Shown: positions 62,375 through 64,000 of the stretch, piece after piece | Position numbering within the stretch: position 1 is the stretch's first letter | How the letters are laid out: every line of letters begins with the position of its first letter | Assembly: GCF_004359615.1 (NCBI RefSeq) | Contig: NZ_SCWA01000009.1 | Span: forward strand, 1-64,000 | Direction: 5' to 3' | Source of the DNA: Macrococcus brunensis | Lineage (GTDB): Bacteria; Bacillota; Bacilli; Staphylococcales; Staphylococcaceae | Length of the DNA: 64,000 nucleotides | The notes under the pieces: generated by a model | Database searches by the model: none | Seen by the model: only the letters and a program-made list of their open reading frames with translations | Told to the model about the DNA's origin: nothing | Program-made: the position numbers and the translations under genes

Positions 62375-64000
62375 TTAATCTTTATTCTGAGAGATGAGTT
62401 CAGCTGCGTGCTCCAGCGTCAGAGGTGTCACTTCAACGCCAGATATCATACGTGCAACCTCTTTTACTTTGTCATCTCCAGTCAGTTCTGTCACTGTAGT
62501 GATCGTTCGATCATCACGCTCATGCTTTTCAATGAAGAGATGATGGTCACTGATTGCCGCTACTTGTGGTAAGTGAGAAATACAGATGACTTGTATATGC
62601 TCTGCAATCTGTTTCATCTTTTCAGCCATTTTCTGTGCGACACGACCTGAGACCCCTGTATCTACTTCATCAAACAGAATAGCTGTCTGTCCCCTGTTTT
62701 CTGCAAAAATAGTCTTTAAAGCGAGCATGATCCGAGACAGTTCACCACCAGATGCAATCTTTTCCAGACCTTTCAGAGGTTCTCCCTTATTCGGGCTGAT
62801 CATAAATTCTATTGTCTCAAGCCCTGCTAACGTAGGTTCAGTCTTAGAAAATGCGATCTCGAAATTAGCACTTTTCATCTCCAGATGATGAATTTCATCA
62901 AGAATTTTATTACGCAGTTCTAGTGCATCTGTACGGCGTTCTTTTGATAACTGAGACCCTATTTTGAGCACTGCCTGGTACTGGTCTTCTATCTCTTTTT
63001 TCAGCTGCGAAGTGCTTTCTTCCAGATTCTCTATCTGATTGATCTCTGTTTCAAGTTCTGCTATTAGAAGAATCAGTTCATCATGGTTTTTCCCATATTT
63101 ACGTTCGAACTGCTGAATCAGGTTCATTCTTGCTTCCATTTCATTCAGAAGATTTTCGTCGTATTCATTGGATGTCAGTTCATCGTATAGACGGTGCTTG
63201 GCATCTTCAAGCAGATAATAGACACTACTTGTTTCTTCCAGCAGAGAGGTGTACTGACCCTTTAGAATCTCATCAATTTCCTTCAGTGACTCATTAAAAT
63301 CAAAAATCTTATCGATGATATTGTTTTCATCACTTAAATAACTTACTGTTTTCGTCAGTTCATTATTCAATTTCTCAAAGTTACGCAGCCGATTAATATC
63401 ATCCTTCAGCTGATTGACTTCACCCGCTACAAGTTTAGCCTGCGTCAGCTCGTTATGCTGAAACTTAATTAAATCCAGGCGCTGGAGCAGCGACTCATCT
63501 TTTTGTTCGAGTTTTCTCAGCTCTTCTTTCTTTTCCTGATAGATTTTAAACGCTGCTGTGTATTCATCTATTGTCGGCTGATAGCGTCCACCTGAAAACT
63601 CATCCAGTAATCGGATATGATATTTAGACTTCAGTAAATGCTGCGTCTCATGCTGGCCATGTATATCAAGCAGCTCCTGCATCACTTGTTTCAGTTCAGT
63701 CAACGTGACCGTCTGGCTGTTGATTTTACAGATGCTTTTACCTGTTTTCATGATTTCACGTTTAACAATCATAAAGTCATCCTGCTCAATTTCTTTATCT
63801 TCAAGCAGTTGTCTGACATTCGGGTTGTCATCAATATCAAAGACCCCTTCAATGACTGCCTTGTTTTCACCGTGACGAACCAGGTTCTGACTGGCTCTTG
63901 CACCAATCAGCATTGAAATAGCATCAATAATAATGGATTTACCGGCACCTGTTTCCCCGCTGAGAACCGTCAGTCCATCTTTGATTTCAATGCTCAGTTC
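62375..64000 (-). CDS. recN: DNA repair protein RecN (N-terminus outside window)
   Basis: SMC-like ATPase acting early at double-strand breaks. The frame is open to the window edge and includes Walker A GETGAGKS encoded at about 63935-63960; only about the first 15 residues are missing. Then come a long coiled coil, the ABC signature LKGLEKIASGGELSRIMLALK, Walker B ILFDEVDTGVSG and the terminal histidine loop ISHLPQVAAISDHH. 17 bases upstream of the Spo0A-like gene. Confidence 0.96.
   Translation of the reverse strand, partial: ELSIEIKDGLTVLSGETGAGKSIIIDAISMLIGARASQNLVRHGENKAVIEGVFDIDDNPNVRQLLEDKEIEQDDFMIVKREIMKTGKSICKINSQTVTLTELKQVMQELLDIHGQHETQHLLKSKYHIRLLDEFSGGRYQPTIDEYTAAFKIYQEKKEELRKLEQKDESLLQRLDLIKFQHNELTQAKLVAGEVNQLKDDINRLRNFEKLNNELTKTVSYLSDENNIIDKIFDFNESLKEIDEILKGQYTSLLEETSSVYYLLEDAKHRLYDELTSNEYDENLLNEMEARMNLIQQFERKYGKNHDELILLIAELETEINQIENLEESTSQLKKEIEDQYQAVLKIGSQLSKERRTDALELRNKILDEIHHLEMKSANFEIAFSKTEPTLAGLETIEFMISPNKGEPLKGLEKIASGGELSRIMLALKTIFAENRGQTAILFDEVDTGVSGRVAQKMAEKMKQIAEHIQVICISHLPQVAAISDHHLFIEKHERDDRTITTVTELTGDDKVKEVARMISGVEVTPLTLEHAAELISQNKD

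Overview
The window is a low-to-moderate GC Firmicutes chromosome segment from the Staphylococcaceae, most likely Macrococcus in the broad sense. An EbpS (elastin-binding protein) orthologue and the staphylococcal forms of YpdA, SrrA/SrrB, YpiB and BrxB point to that family. qcrABC and resABC, which Staphylococcus aureus lacks, point to Macrococcus rather than Staphylococcus. Assignment is from remembered protein similarity and gene order only; no search was run. There are no rRNA, tRNA or CRISPR loci and no prophage. The only mobile DNA is the 3' end of an IS1182-family transposase at the left edge. No gene-free stretch exceeds about 300 bases.

Layout. 1-0.6 kb: transposase tail and terminator. 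0.6-11.3 kb (minus): ypoC, nth, dnaD, asnS, aspB, dinG, birA, cca, bshA, mgsA and a MazG-like gene, in the order of the Bacillus ypjD-to-ypoC segment but without dapB, bshB1 and panBCD. 11.4-16.2 kb: YitT-family protein, zinc metallopeptidase, DUF1405 protein, the qcrABC menaquinol:cytochrome c reductase operon, ypiF. 16.2-24.1 kb: ypiB, ypiA, aroA-aroB-aroC, ndk, hepT, menG, hepS. 24.2-29.6 kb: HU, yphF, yphE, gpsA, der, an S1-domain protein, cmk. 29.6-35.9 kb: ansA, ypdA, a CBS/ACT protein, ebpS, recQ, ypbB, ferredoxin. 35.9-44.6 kb: ribU with an FMN riboswitch, srrB-srrA, resC-resB-resA, rluB, scpB-scpA. 44.6-51.7 kb: ypuF, a newly noticed 28-residue ORF, xerD, fur, nudF, aldo/keto reductase, hydrolase, SDR, proC, rnz. 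51.8-56.6 kb: zwf, a methyltransferase-like gene, an AraC-type regulator, gnd, a small membrane protein. 56.6-64 kb: M20 peptidase, a 32-residue membrane protein, yqjA, brxB, bcd, yqzF, glpQ, a Spo0A-like regulator and the 5'-truncated recN.

Functional links. Menaquinone synthesis (hepS, menG, hepT, fed by aroABC chorismate), the bc complex (qcrABC), cytochrome c maturation (resABC) and the SrrAB redox two-component system form a respiratory theme. BshA, YpdA and BrxB supply synthesis and recycling steps of bacillithiol redox control. zwf and gnd give NADPH through the oxidative pentose phosphate pathway.

The most notable observation is a clear Spo0A homologue between recN and glpQ, with its Spo0A-type DNA-binding domain and receiver residues preserved, in a lineage considered non-sporulating; spoIVB, which lies between recN and spo0A in Bacillus subtilis, is absent. 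Other points are an S1 protein that appears to have lost one S1 repeat, a cysteine-free SrrB, two unlisted tiny membrane-protein ORFs, and candidate cre and PerR operators in the ndk, bcd and fur control regions.
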